Assembly (NCBI RefSeq): GCF_009601025.1
Contig: NZ_WIVE01000033.1
Coordinates: forward strand, 1 to 48,317
Length of the DNA: 48,317 nucleotides
Reading direction: 5' to 3'
Source of the DNA: Roseospira navarrensis
Lineage (GTDB): Bacteria > Pseudomonadota > Alphaproteobacteria > Rhodospirillales > Rhodospirillaceae
Positions 16,903-27,267 of the stretch are shown here, in pieces. How positions within the stretch are numbered: position 1 is the first letter of the stretch; every line of letters begins with the position of its first letter. The notes under the pieces are model-generated. The model saw only the letters and a program-made list of their open reading frames with translations, made no database searches and was not told the DNA's origin. Made by a program: the position numbers and the translations under genes.

Positions 16903-17973
16903 ATGACAGCGAAGACCGCCCTGATTACGGGCGTTACGGGCCAGGACGGCGCCTATCTGGCGGAACTCCTGCTGAGCAAAGGGTACACGGTTCACGGCGT
17001 CAAACGGCGCTCGTCGTCCTTCAACACCCAGCGTGTGGACCACCTGTACCAGGATCCGCATGAAAGCGACGTGCGGTTCTTCCTGCACTTCGGAGACCTG
17101 ACCGATGCCACCAACCTGATCCGCCTGGTTCAGGAAGTGCAGCCGGACGAAATCTACAATCTGGCGGCGCAGAGCCACGTCCAGGTCAGTTTCGAGACCC
17201 CGGAATACACGGCCAACTCCGACGCGCTTGGAACCCTGCGGCTTCTGGAGGCCATCCGCATCCTTGGCCTGGAGTCGACGACGCGGTTCTATCAGGCCTC
17301 GACGTCGGAGCTGTACGGCAAGGTTCAGGAGACGCCGCAGCGTGAAACCACACCGTTCTACCCGCGCTCTCCTTACGCCGCCGCCAAGATTTACGCCTAC
17401 TGGATCACCGTGAACTACCGTGAAGCCTATGGGATGCACGCCTCCAACGGCATTCTGTTCAATCACGAAAGCCCGATCCGAGGGGAAACCTTCGTGACCC
17501 GCAAGATCTCGCGGGCCGTCGCGGCGATCTCACAGGGCCTCCAGGACCGCCTGTACCTCGGCAATCTTGACGCCAAACGGGACTGGGGGCACGCCCGCGA
17601 CTACGTGGAAGGCATGTGGCGCATCCTGCAGCAGGACACGCCGAGCGACTATGTCCTGGCCACCGGCGAGGCCTATTCCGTGCGGGACTTCGTCGAGGAG
17701 GCCTTCGCCTGCGTGGACCGCAAGATCGTCTGGCAAGGCGAGGGCGTGAACGAGACGGGCAACTGCGCCCGGACCGGCGAGACGCTGGTCAAGATTGATC
17801 CGAAATATTTCCGCCCGACCGAGGTTGATCTGCTCCTCGGCGATCCGTCGAAGGCCCAGGCCGAACTGGGCTGGCGCCACACCACGACCTTCCCGGAGCT
17901 GGTGCGGGACATGGTCACCGCCGATCTCGACATCGTTCGAAAGGAAACCGAGCGGCGAAACCGCGCCGACTGA
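16903..17973 (+). CDS. gmd: GDP-mannose 4,6-dehydratase
   Basis: 356 residues, normal for the family. The NADP-binding motif [11 protein letters not shown] is at 10-20, [15 protein letters not shown] at 35-49, and the short-chain dehydrogenase active site has Thr134, Glu136 (ASTSELYG), Tyr158 and Lys162 (SPYAAAK). [16 protein letters not shown] and [11 protein letters not shown] are Gmd signatures. It converts GDP-D-mannose to GDP-4-keto-6-deoxymannose, the precursor of GDP-L-fucose, GDP-D-rhamnose or GDP-perosamine. The partner reductase (fcl or rmd) is not in this window. Its place behind a NodZ-like transferase points to the fucose branch (inference). Confidence 0.95.
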   Translation: MTAKTALITGVTGQDGAYLAELLLSKGYTVHGVKRRSSSFNTQRVDHLYQDPHESDVRFFLHFGDLTDATNLIRLVQEVQPDEIYNLAAQSHVQVSFETPEYTANSDALGTLRLLEAIRILGLESTTRFYQASTSELYGKVQETPQRETTPFYPRSPYAAAKIYAYWITVNYREAYGMHASNGILFNHESPIRGETFVTRKISRAVAAISQGLQDRLYLGNLDAKRDWGHARDYVEGMWRILQQDTPSDYVLATGEAYSVRDFVEEAFACVDRKIVWQGEGVNETGNCARTGETLVKIDPKYFRPTEVDLLLGDPSKAQAELGWRHTTTFPELVRDMVTADLDIVRKETERRNRAD

Positions 17974-18000
17974 CCCTGCGTGTCAGGCCCGAACGCCACG

Positions 18001-18020
18001 GCGTACAGAACCCTGTACGC
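18001..18020. other. Perfect 8-bp inverted repeat between gmd and the hydroxylase gene
   Basis: GCGTACAG (18001-18008) and CTGTACGC (18013-18020) are separated by AACC, about 30 bp after gmd. There is no T-run, so it may be a weak terminator or a protein-binding site. Confidence 0.45.
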
Positions 18021-18116
18021 TCCCCCGGTCCAGCCCCTACACTCGCGGCGATCCCGGACGGCGCCCTGTGCCGAGTCGCACGGCGCCGGACCCGGGGAGC
18101 GTGACGGGAGATCCGT

Positions 18117-20479
18117 ATGGGACGCTTCGGCGCCGGCCAGGCCATTCGCCGCACAGAGGATCGCCGGTTCCTGACGGGGACCGGCCGCTATACGGACGAC
18201 ATCACCCTGCCGGGCATGGCGTTCGCCGCCGCGGCGCGCTCGCCCCATGCACACGGCGCGATCACGGCCGTGGACATCGAGGCCGCGCGGGCCATGCCCG
18301 GGGTGCTGGCTGTCCTGACGGCAGCCGACCTGGACGCGGCCGGGCTGGGCGAGATTCCCGTCGGGATGGCGGTCAAGAGCCGCGACGGCCGGCGCATGGG
18401 CACGCCGCCGCGCCCCACCCTGGCCCGCGACCGGGTGCTGTACCCCGGCGAGCCGGTCGCCTTCGTGGTGGCCGAGACCGCCCATGCCGCCCGCGACGCG
18501 GCCGAGGCCGTGCTGATCGACGTGGAGCCGCTGGCGGCGGTGGCGGACATGCCGGCCGCCCTGGCCGAAGGCGCGCCGGTGCTGCATCCCGAGGCGGCCC
18601 CCGGCAACGTCCTGTTCGACTGGCAGATGGGCGACACGGAGGCCACGGCGGCCCAGTTCGCCAGGGCGGCCCGAGTCGTCTCCCTGGATCTGGTCAACAA
18701 TCGCCTGTCGCCCACCTTCATGGAGCCGCGCGGCGCCATCGGGGCCTTCGACGACGCGGACGGCCGCTACACCCTGTATACCGGCAGCCAGGGCTCGCAC
18801 AATCTGCGGGCGGTGCTGGCCAAGAGCGTCTTCCGCCTGCCCGAGGACCGCTTCCGGGTCGTCTGTCCGGACGTGGGCGGCGGCTTTGGCACCCGCCTGT
18901 TTCTGATGAGCGAACACGTGCTGGTGCTGGTCGCCGCCCGCCAGCTCGGCCGCCCCGTCAAATGGATCGCCGAGCGCGCGGAGGGCTTCGCCAGCGACCT
19001 GCACGCCCGCGACCACCTGACCCACGCCGAGCTGGCGATGGATGCCGACGGCCGCTTCCTGGGCCTGCGGGTGGACATCCGCGCCAACCTGGGCGCCTTC
19101 TGCTCGCAGTTCGGGGCCTTCATCCCCACCATGGCCGGCGGTGCGATGTATGTGGGCCTGTACGACATTCCGGCAGCCACGGTGCGCAGTCGCGGCATCA
19201 TGACCAACACGGTGGCGACGGATGCCTATCGGGGCGCCGGCCGGCCCGAGGCCGCCTATCTGCTGGAACGGCTGGTGGATGTGGCGGCGGCGGAGACCGG
19301 GCTGTCGCGCGACGAGATCCGGCGGCGCAACCTGATCGGGCCGGACGCCCTGCCCCACACCACCGCGCTGGGGCACGTGTACGACTCGGGAGATTTCGCC
19401 GGCCTGATGGCGCGCGCCATGGCCCGCGCCGACTGGACCGGGTTCCCGGCCCGCCGGGCCGAGTCCGAGGCCGCCGGGCGCCTGCGCGGCATCGGCCTGA
19501 GCTGTTATGTCGAGGCCTGCGGCGGCGGCCGGAACTTCTCGGAGCCCGCCACCGTCGGCGTGGACCCGGACGGCACGGTCACGGTGGTGATCGGCACCCA
19601 GTCCACCGGCCAGGGCCACGAAACCGCCTACGCCCAGATGGTCGCCGATGCGCTGGGCGTGCCGCTGGAGAGCATTCGCGTGCGCCAGGGTGATACGGAC
19701 GAGGTGCCCGAGGGCAAGGGCACCGGCGGGTCGCGCTCCATTCCGGCCGGCGGGGCCTCGCTGGCCGCCGCGACGGACACCCTGATCGCCCGCGCCCGGG
19801 CGGTGGCGGCCCGCGTGCTGGAAGCCGAGGGGCCGGACGCCATCGAGCACGACCCCGAGACCGGCCTGTTCCGCCGGCCCGGCACCAACCGGACCCTGCA
19901 TCTGGCGGAGGTCGCGGCCGCCGCGCGCGACCCCGCCCACCGGCCGGAGGACATGCCGGCCGGCGGCGGGCTGACCGCCACGGAGTCCTTCGTCGCCAGC
20001 CAGTTCACCTATCCGAACGGCTGCCATGTCTGCGAAGTCGAGATCGACCCCGACACGGGACAGACCGCCATCCTGCGCTACACCATCGTGGACGACATGG
20101 GCGTGGTCCTGAACCCGCTGCTGCTGGAAGGGCAGATCATCGGCGGCGCGGTGCAGGGCCTCTCCCAGGCGCTGTGCGAGCAGGTGATCTACGACCCCGA
20201 CTCCGGCCAGTTGGTCACCGGCACGCTGCAGGACTACGCCCTGGCCCGGGCGCGCGACATCCCGGACTTCGCGTTCGAAGCCGTCGAGGACTATCCCTGC
20301 CGCACCAACCCGCTGGGCGTGAAGGGCGCGGGCGAGGCCGGCGCCATCGGCGCGGCCCCCGCCATCATGAACGCCGTCGTGGACGCCCTGTCGCCGCTCG
20401 GCGTCACCCATCTCGACATGCCCGCCACGCCGTTCCGGGTGTGGCGGGCGATCCAGGATCGCAGGAAAGCCGCCGCCCC

Positions 20480-20483
<4 letters not shown>
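18117..20483 (+). CDS. Xanthine dehydrogenase/CO dehydrogenase-family molybdopterin-binding large subunit
   Basis: 788 residues. The N-terminal aldehyde oxidase/xanthine dehydrogenase a/b hammerhead domain (about 20-130) is followed by the molybdenum-cofactor binding region. The active-site loop reads AYRGAGR (about 369), not the AYXCSFR of true aerobic CO dehydrogenase. It therefore belongs to the form II/CoxL-like hydroxylases of unknown substrate. The catalytic Glu is at 740 (GVKGAGEAG). Such subunits normally work with a [2Fe-2S] small subunit and an FAD medium subunit, and neither is next to it here. The ATG has a GGGAG site, and the stop overlaps the cysQ start (ATGA). Confidence 0.85.
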
Positions 20484-21284
<801 letters not shown>

Positions 21285-21304
<20 letters not shown>

Positions 21305-22103
21305 CAGAGCCCCCCTGCCGGTGGCCGCCCTGGTGGCCGCCGCCCTGCTGTGGCCCGGCGGCCCGGCGGAAGCGGACGGCGCGGTGGTGGGCATTCAGGG
21401 ACGCGATGACCGGACGCCGGTGTTGACCGCCGACACGGCCGAGTCCGCCCCCTATCCCTGGCCCTGGCGCGCCATCGGCCGTCTGGACTGGGGCGGCGCG
21501 GCCCTCTGCACCGGCGCGCTGATCGCGCCCGATCTGGTGCTGACGGCCCGGCACTGCATGGCGTCTCGCGGCGCCCCCATCCCGGAGGCATCCGGCCTGA
21601 CCTTTGCCGCCGGATACCGATTCGGGGTCGCGGAGACGACCACCGCCGGCGCGGAGATTCTGGCGCCGCCCGCGGAGTCCCAGACCCAGGATTTCGCCGT
21701 CGTGCGGCTCGCCACCGGCCTGAACATCCCGCCGATCCCGCTGGCGTCCGACGACAGGCTGAGCTTGATCCTGGCCGCGCCCAGCCACGTGGTCCTGCCC
21801 AGCTACAGCCGCGACCGGCCGGACGTGCTGTCCGTGCACGACCGCTGCATCCTGGACGGCCAATTCGGCCAGCCGTTCTGGTACCATACCTGCGACGGGC
21901 CGTCGGGGGCCTCGGGCGCACCGATCCTGGTCGGCATGGACACGGACCCGTCCGGGGCCCGGATCGCCGGGGTCCTGATCGGGTACACCACGGCCGGGCC
22001 GCCGCCCCATGGCGTCATGATTCCGGCCCCGGTCATCCGCGCGTTCCTGCGAGCGCAGGGGCTGGCGATCGCCGACGCCCCCGCACCGGATGGCAGACCA
22101 TGA
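21285..22103 (+). CDS. Exported trypsin-like serine protease, copy 1
   Basis: 272 residues. A signal-like N-terminus ([13 protein letters not shown], cleavage near AEA-DG) leads to an S1 chymotrypsin-like fold with catalytic His90 (TARHCM), Asp136 (QDFAVV) and Ser210 (GASGAPIL). The last glycine of the usual GDSGGP is Ala here (S-G-A-P). Cys residues near the active site (75, 91, 188, 203) would allow disulphides in the periplasm. The ATG at 21285 overlaps cysQ by 20 bases. It is a diverged tandem duplicate of the next gene: both share a PYPWPW-like motif, [15 protein letters not shown] and SVH-type strands. The substrate is unknown. Confidence 0.82.
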
Positions 22104-22948
22104 GACACAGAGGGGCGATCCCGCCACCCAGGACGACACCGGGTCACACGGGTGCCCCGCGACTCCCACGCCGGGGATGGTTGACCCGGGCGATCGGAGC
22201 CCTCGTCTTCGCGGGGCTTCTGAGCGGCGCGGGCGGGCTCGCCGGGGCAACCGAGTTGCCGGGCATCCATGGCGCCGACGACCGCCGCCCGGTGATAACC
22301 GGCGGTCCACCCAAGCGCGGCGAGTACCCCTGGCCCTGGCAGGCCATCGGCCGGGTCAACCGGGGCACGGGCGGTTTCTGCACCGGCACGCTGATCGCCC
22401 CGGATCTGGTGCTGACCGCGCAGCACTGCCTCGCCAGTCGGCGCGTGGGCACCCTGCCGCCGGTGAGCATGCATTTCGTGGCGGGATATCGGTTCGGCGG
22501 CTTCGAGGGTCACAGGCTGGCCGCCGAACTCATCCGGCCGGAGCGGGATGGCCCCCGCAATGACTTCGCCATCCTGCGCCTGACCGAGCCCCTGGACATC
22601 ACGCCCATTCCGCTGGCCCCCGCACCCGACGCCCGCCGTCACCCGGCGACGCATGCGCGGGTGATGCTGGCCGCCTATGCCCAGGACCGGCCGCACCTGC
22701 TCAGCGTACACGAGAACTGCGTGATGCAGGGCCTGACGGAGGGGCCCCTGTGGCGCCACGACTGCGACGGCCCCAAGGGCTCGTCGGGCGGCCCGATCCT
22801 GGTGGGCGCGGCAGAGGACGGGGGCGCCCCGCGCGTCGCCGGCATCTCCATCGGCTTCGCCACCAGCGGGCCGTTGCCGCGCGGGATCATGGTGCCCACC
22901 CCCGTGATCCGCGCCTTTCTGGACGCGCGCGGCATCACGGTGGAGTGA
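22100..22948 (+). CDS. Exported trypsin-like serine protease, copy 2
   Basis: 282 residues. The longer basic N-terminus (RLPRRGWLTR) is followed by a hydrophobic signal segment (AIGALVFAGLLSGAGG). The S1 triad is His109 (TAQHCL), Asp155 (RNDFAIL) and Ser229 (KGSSGGPIL), the canonical form of the oxyanion loop. It overlaps the stop of copy 1 by 4 bases (ATGA) and clearly arose by tandem duplication. Proteases of this V8/trypsin-like family usually act in the periplasm or outside the cell. The pair is the end of the plus-strand run; a converging glutaredoxin gene follows 25 bp later. Confidence 0.85.
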   Translation: MRHRGAIPPPRTTPGHTGAPRLPRRGWLTRAIGALVFAGLLSGAGGLAGATELPGIHGADDRRPVITGGPPKRGEYPWPWQAIGRVNRGTGGFCTGTLIAPDLVLTAQHCLASRRVGTLPPVSMHFVAGYRFGGFEGHRLAAELIRPERDGPRNDFAILRLTEPLDITPIPLAPAPDARRHPATHARVMLAAYAQDRPHLLSVHENCVMQGLTEGPLWRHDCDGPKGSSGGPILVGAAEDGGAPRVAGISIGFATSGPLPRGIMVPTPVIRAFLDARGITVE

Positions 22949-22973
22949 GCCCGGAACCGGGACTCCGGTCGGA

Positions 22974-23315
22974 TCAGGCCGCCGTGGCCGTCTCCACGCC
23001 CTTGTCCTTGAGCAGGGTCTGCAGTTCGCCCTCGGCGGCCATCTCGCGCACGATGTCGCAGCCGCCCACGAACTCGCCCTTCACATAGAGCTGGGGAATC
23101 GTCGGCCAGTTGGAGAAGTCCTTGATGCCCTGGCGGATTTCCTCGTCCTCCAGCACGTTGACGCCCTTGAACTTCACGCCGATGTGGCTGAGCACCTGAA
23201 CGACGGCGGCGGAAAAGCCGCACTGCGGGAACATCGGCGAGCCCTTCATGTAGAGCACGACGTCGTTGCTCGTGATTTCCTCGCGGATGCGCGCTTCGAC
23301 CGGGGTATCGCTCAT
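22974..23315 (-). CDS. grxD: Grx4 family monothiol glutaredoxin
   Basis: 113 residues, the length of single-domain Grx4/GrxD proteins. Active-site motif CGFS is at 32-35, with the glutathione-contacting Lys24 (YMKGSP), the WPTIPQLYV cis-Pro loop and the GGCDI motif. It binds and transfers [2Fe-2S] clusters with glutathione in the cytoplasm, often together with BolA, whose gene is not seen here. The ATG has a GAAGGA ribosome site. The promoter should lie in the 300 bp to the right. Confidence 0.95.
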   Translation of the reverse strand: MSDTPVEARIREEITSNDVVLYMKGSPMFPQCGFSAAVVQVLSHIGVKFKGVNVLEDEEIRQGIKDFSNWPTIPQLYVKGEFVGGCDIVREMAAEGELQTLLKDKGVETATAA

Positions 23316-23624
23316 GGGAGACTGTCCTTCACTGGCAGGCCGCCGCAGGGGCGACGGTCCCGAAATGACACCGAACGGAATACGGAGTAATTTGGTCCTG
23401 TATCCGTGCCGGAGGATATGGCATCGCCCGCCCGGCCTGTCAACGCGGGCCGTCTATCACACCCCTGGGCAATCGGGCGAAAGGACGTGTGGGCACAAAG
23501 GCGCGGTGTAGGGCGGTGTCGAATCCGCCGCGAGTCAGCGATGCGGCGGGTTGCGCCTTCGGCGCGAACCCGCCCTACGGGGTTTCGCCTTTCGCCAAAC
23601 GCGCCGTCACCCGGTGGCCCTGGC
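23316..23624. other. Intergenic region between grxD and the pyrD operon end
   Basis: Contains the upstream region of grxD, moderately AT-richer near 23365-23420, and a palindromic repeat at 23508-23578. No gene is supported. Confidence 0.6.
23508..23578. repeat. 71-bp REP-like element with 9-bp terminal inverted repeats
   Basis: Begins GTAGGGCGG and ends CCGCCCTAC, an exact inverted pair. Inside are two GC-rich arms, including GGTTGCGCC-TTC-GGCGCGAACC, that can fold into a branched hairpin. Its form is that of the small non-autonomous intergenic repeats common in high-GC proteobacteria. It lies past the end of the pyrD-HAD transcript and upstream of grxD. Confidence 0.75.
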
Positions 23625-24509
23625 CTACCACACCAGCGCGGGAATGGCGGCGATCGGGGACTGACTCTCGGCCGCGCACAGGGCCGTGACCCGGTCCGTC
23701 TCCGGCGTCTGGCCATAGGAGGTCAGGCCCAGCGGTTCGGCGAACAGGCCGCCGGCCACGAACACCGAGTCGATGCCGGCGGCGGCGGCCCCGGCGATGT
23801 CCGTATGCAGGCCGTCACCCACCACCAGCACCCGGCGCCGGTCGGCGAGGCCCATGCGGTCCATCACCAGGTCATAGATCGCCGGATCCGGCTTGCCCCG
23901 GTCGATGACGGCCCCCCCCATCTCGGCATAGCGCGCGGCGACGGCGCCGGCGCAGATCACCTTGCGGCCCTCGCGGATCACCTCGTGGTCCGGGTTGGCG
24001 CAGACCATGGGCAGCGCCCGCGCCCGGCAGCGATTCAGCCGGTCCTCGTAGTCCGCCACCGTCTCGTCGAACGACCACGGCCCCGTATTGAGCACGAAGT
24101 CGGCCGCCTCCGGGCTCTCGACCACCGTGATGTCGTCCAGGCCCTCGAAGATGCTGCGGTCCCGCGCCGGCCCCAGATGCCAGCAGCGCGCGCCCAGCGC
24201 GGCAAAGGCCGGATCGCTGCGCCGACGCAGTTCCTGGTGGACGGCGTCCCCGGACGACAGGATGTCGTCGTACAGGTCGCGCGGGATGCCCATCCCGGCC
24301 ATGGTTTCGACCAGGGGCGCGGACAGACGCGGCGCGTTGGTGAGCAGCAGGGTGCGCAGCCCGGACGCCTTGATGGCGGCCAGGGCGTCCGTTACCCCGG
24401 GATAGGCCGTGTTGCCGTCGTGGAGCACGCCCCACAGGTCGATGATGAGACCGTCCCGGCCGGCGCAAAGATCGCGCAGGCCGGGTAGCACGGGAATGGC
24501 AGGGGTCAT
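23625..24509 (-). CDS. TIGR01459-type HAD family hydrolase
   Basis: 294 residues. Motif I reads LIIDLWGVLHDG (21-32): the nucleophile Asp24 is present, but the usual second Asp (DxD) is replaced by Trp26, as is typical of this subgroup related to NagD-like HAD-IIA enzymes. LLLTNAPR is motif II and VVGDGLHTDIAGA motif IV. The natural substrate is not known. The ATG overlaps the pyrD stop by 4 bases, so it is the last gene of a coupled DUF952-pyrD-HAD unit. The pairing with pyrD suggests a nucleotide- or sugar-phosphate substrate, but that is only inference. Confidence 0.85.
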   Translation of the reverse strand: MTPAIPVLPGLRDLCAGRDGLIIDLWGVLHDGNTAYPGVTDALAAIKASGLRTLLLTNAPRLSAPLVETMAGMGIPRDLYDDILSSGDAVHQELRRRSDPAFAALGARCWHLGPARDRSIFEGLDDITVVESPEAADFVLNTGPWSFDETVADYEDRLNRCRARALPMVCANPDHEVIREGRKVICAGAVAARYAEMGGAVIDRGKPDPAIYDLVMDRMGLADRRRVLVVGDGLHTDIAGAAAAGIDSVFVAGGLFAEPLGLTSYGQTPETDRVTALCAAESQSPIAAIPALVW

Positions 24510-25588
24510 GCGGCGGCGGCCTGCCGGTCCGCACCCACCACCTGCTGCATGGACTCGAAGCCCTCGGCCTGCATCATCTCCAGCAGCTCGGTCTTGAGCT
24601 TCGGGATCAGGCGCGGCCCGAAGTAGGCGAGCGCCGAATACATCTGCACCGCGCTGGCCCCGGCCTTCAGGCGGATCATGATGTCGGCCGCGCTGTCCAC
24701 GCCGCCGACCGAGATGATCGGCATCCGCCCGTACAGTCGGGCAACGAAGAAGTGCAGCACCTCCATGGCGCGGTCCTTCAGTGGCGCACCGGACAGGCCG
24801 CCCGCCTCCTGCTTGGCCGGGTGCTGGAGCGACTCCGGCCGGGCGGTGGTGGTGTTGATGGCGATGATGCCGTCCAGCGGGTTCTCGGGCTCCAGCGCCA
24901 CGCGCGCGATGTCGTCCAGCTCCGCATCCGTCAGGTCCGGCGAGACCTTGAGGCACAGCGGCGGCTGGACGCGGGTCGGCATGGCGGCCCGCGTGCGGCG
25001 GATCACGGCCCGCAGCGAGTCGGCGGCCTGGAGCTGGCGCAGCCCCTCGGTGTTGGGCGAGGACAGGTTGAGCACCAGGAAGTCGGCGTGCGGCCCCAGC
25101 ACGGCGGCCAGGGTGGCGTAATCGTCGGCGGCGTGCTCCAGCGGCGTATCGGCGTTCATGGCCAGGTTGACGCCGACGAAGCCCCGGTCCTCCCAGCGCG
25201 GCCGGCGCGACAGCCGGTCGTAGGCGACGATCATGCCGTCGTTGTTCAGGCCCATGCGGTTGATGACCGCGCCGTCTTCCTGCAACCGGAACAGGCGCGG
25301 GCGCGCGTTGCCGGGCTGCGGGCGGGGGGTGATGCCGCCCACTTCGACGAAGCCGAAGCCCATGCGCAGGCAGGCATCCGGCACCAGGGCGTTCTTGTCG
25401 TAGCCGGCGGCGAGCCCGATGGGGTTGTTGAACCGCTTGCCCCAGATCTCCACGCCCAGCGCCGGATCGTCCGGCGGCGGCAGCGTCGGGCCCATGCCGC
25501 GTGCGAGCGTCCGGATGCTGAGGTCATGGGCCTTCTCAGGGTCCATGGCCTGCAGCAGGCCGAGAAACATGGAATCGACGGCTTTCAT
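24506..25588 (-). CDS. pyrD: Quinone-dependent dihydroorotate dehydrogenase (class 2)
   Basis: 360 residues, a class 2 enzyme. It has the N-terminal amphipathic helix region that docks on the inner membrane, GLAAGYDKNA and EVGGITPRPQPGN for FMN and substrate, NLSSPNTEGLR with the class 2 catalytic Ser, NTTTARP, and the FMN-phosphate loop IISVGGVDSAADI. It oxidises dihydroorotate to orotate with ubiquinone in pyrimidine synthesis. The start at 25588 overlaps the stop of the DUF952 gene by 4 bases. Confidence 0.96.
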   Translation of the reverse strand: MKAVDSMFLGLLQAMDPEKAHDLSIRTLARGMGPTLPPPDDPALGVEIWGKRFNNPIGLAAGYDKNALVPDACLRMGFGFVEVGGITPRPQPGNARPRLFRLQEDGAVINRMGLNNDGMIVAYDRLSRRPRWEDRGFVGVNLAMNADTPLEHAADDYATLAAVLGPHADFLVLNLSSPNTEGLRQLQAADSLRAVIRRTRAAMPTRVQPPLCLKVSPDLTDAELDDIARVALEPENPLDGIIAINTTTARPESLQHPAKQEAGGLSGAPLKDRAMEVLHFFVARLYGRMPIISVGGVDSAADIMIRLKAGASAVQMYSALAYFGPRLIPKLKTELLEMMQAEGFESMQQVVGADRQAAAA

Positions 25589-25980
25589 AGTCCGAGATCT
25601 CCCGGTGAATTGGACAGCGTGGGGAACATGAGGTGGCCTTCCCGGTCCTCGGGCACCGGCAGGGCCGCCATCACGGCCTCCAGCGGAATGGTGCCATACA
25701 GATGCGGGAACAGGGCGCCGCCCCGGCTGGGCTCCCACCGCAGGTCGCCGGCGACCTTTTCGCCGTCCACGATCAGCAGCATCAGGGGCCGCACGCCCGC
25801 GTAATGCAGACGCGCCGTGTCCTCGACCTGACCGGCTTCCGACAGGTGAATGTAGCCGTCCCGCGTATCCACGTCGGTGCCTTCGAAGACACCCGACAGG
25901 GCGGCGGCCCGCCAGTCGTCGGCGTGGCAGAGGCGATAGACAAGGCGCGGGTACGGCGCGGCGGCGGGATCGGTCGTCAT
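25585..25980 (-). CDS. DUF952 domain-containing protein
   Basis: 131 residues matching the small cytoplasmic DUF952 family: VYRLCHADDWRAA at the start, DGYIHLSEAGQVEDTA in the middle, then LRWEPSRGGALFPHLYG. The function is unknown; the family is often found next to pyrD in alphaproteobacteria, as here, with a 4-base stop/start overlap. No good ribosome site was seen upstream of the ATG. The gene probably starts the three-gene unit with pyrD and the HAD hydrolase, or continues the longer minus-strand series from 31.8 kb. Confidence 0.85.
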   Translation of the reverse strand: MTTDPAAAPYPRLVYRLCHADDWRAAALSGVFEGTDVDTRDGYIHLSEAGQVEDTARLHYAGVRPLMLLIVDGEKVAGDLRWEPSRGGALFPHLYGTIPLEAVMAALPVPEDREGHLMFPTLSNSPGDLGL

Positions 25981-26066
25981 GGCGCGGAGACTATCCGATT
26001 TCCCCGGGGCTGGACACCCTTTCCGGCAGCCCCTGCGACGCGCCCTCGCCTCCCCTGCCCGGCACC

Positions 26067-26750
26067 CTAGAGTCGCGACAGCCAGGGCGCCGCGGCGGGC
26101 GCGAGCAGGACCTGCGCGCCCTTGGCCTCGTAGGTCAGGCGGCGGACGGGACCGTGCGCGGCGGCGATCCGGGACTCGGCCAGGGCGGCGGTCTCGCGCT
26201 CTCCGGGCCGGTGGGTGTCATCGAACACCACCACGCCCCCCGGCGTCAGCGCCGCCGGGATCACGTCCAGCGCGCCGACCCGGCCGAAGCGGCGCGCCCC
26301 GCCCGGCCCGTCCACCAGGATCAGGTCGTAGGGACCGGCGCGAACATCGTCCGGCAGCGCATAGGCCCGCATGGCGTGGCCGTCGTGCCGCCGGGTCTCG
26401 GCCGGGCACAGCCGCACGTCGTGGCGCACCCGCGCCGCCAGATCGTCCCGCCAGCCGGGATCGCTCTCCACCGTCTGGAGGGTCATCGGAAAGCGGTCCG
26501 ACAGCGCATCCAGCAGCAGGGTGGATTGCCCGCCGCCCAGGTCCAGCACGCGCGCGGGCCGGTGCAGCTCGATCAGGCGCACGATCAGGAACAGCAAGGA
26601 CGCATTGGCCCCGGCCCCGAACGGACGGTAGATCAACGGAAGGTCCAGCGCGCGCAGGCGATCCCGGAACACCTCGAAATACAGCACCTCGTCGGTGACG
26701 GGGGCCATGACGGCGGCCGCACGTCGGCGCATGAATTTGGTCAGCCCCAT
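26067..26750 (-). CDS. Class I SAM-dependent methyltransferase
   Basis: 227 residues. A glycine-rich SAM motif, RVLDLGGGQST (about 87-97), is followed by an acidic strand (LQTVESD), PYDLILVDGP and a GGVVVFDDTHR motif, a class I methyltransferase layout close to small predicted sugar or lipid methyltransferases. The Met at 26750 was chosen because GGGAG lies 6 bases upstream; a GTG at 26762 would add four residues. It lies 51 bp after the universal stress protein gene on the same strand and may share the transporter transcript. No substrate can be named. Confidence 0.75.
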   Translation of the reverse strand: MGLTKFMRRRAAAVMAPVTDEVLYFEVFRDRLRALDLPLIYRPFGAGANASLLFLIVRLIELHRPARVLDLGGGQSTLLLDALSDRFPMTLQTVESDPGWRDDLAARVRHDVRLCPAETRRHDGHAMRAYALPDDVRAGPYDLILVDGPGGARRFGRVGALDVIPAALTPGGVVVFDDTHRPGERETAALAESRIAAAHGPVRRLTYEAKGAQVLLAPAAAPWLSRL

Positions 26751-26801
26751 GTCCGCTCCCACTGGGGGATCCGCCGAGCGCCCCCCGCGGCCAGCCCCGA
26801 T

Positions 26802-27242
26802 TTAGTCCTCGTCGTCCGTCTCGCGGACGATATACACCGAACACCGGCAGTGACGCGAGACCCGCGCCGCGTTCGGCCCCATGATGAAGTCCTGCAACTT
26901 GGGCTTGTGCGCACCCATCACGACCAGATCCGCCGAAATCTCTTCGGCCATGGCCAGGATCTGTTCGTAGGTGGAGCCGTGGCAGATGATGTGCTGCACG
27001 TGCTTGTCCGAGCCCAGCGTCTCGCGCGTGAAGCGGTGCAAGGCGACCTGGGTGTCATGGATCATCCGGTCGGCGGCGTCGTCGCGGAAATAGGTGCTGA
27101 CGTTGCCGTCCAGCGGCGGCAGCACGGTGATGACGCACAGCTTGGCCTCGTAGAACCCGGCCAGGCGGGCGCCTTCCCGCAGGACCCGCCGGTGCATCTC
27201 GGCATGATCCAGATCCACGGCGACGAGAACGGTCTTGGGCAT
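26802..27242 (-). CDS. Universal stress protein (UspA family)
   Basis: 146 residues. It starts with the family's VLVAVDLDHAE segment and ends with MGAHKPKLQDF-IMGPNAARVSRH-CSVYIV, a variant of the G-2X-G-9X-G(S/T) nucleotide-binding signature. It lies 25 bp after the TRAP permease with a GGGAGG ribosome site. A USP gene in a TRAP operon is known from the ectoine transporter TeaABC, where TeaD modulates uptake. The same role is plausible here, by analogy. Confidence 0.88.
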   Translation of the reverse strand: MPKTVLVAVDLDHAEMHRRVLREGARLAGFYEAKLCVITVLPPLDGNVSTYFRDDAADRMIHDTQVALHRFTRETLGSDKHVQHIICHGSTYEQILAMAEEISADLVVMGAHKPKLQDFIMGPNAARVSRHCRCSVYIVRETDDED

Positions 27243-27267
27243 GGTTGTGCCTCCCTTGCCTCCCGGG

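Noticed and set aside
17673-20411. 912-codon minus-strand frame
   Set aside because: Antisense shadow of gmd and the molybdopterin hydroxylase gene.
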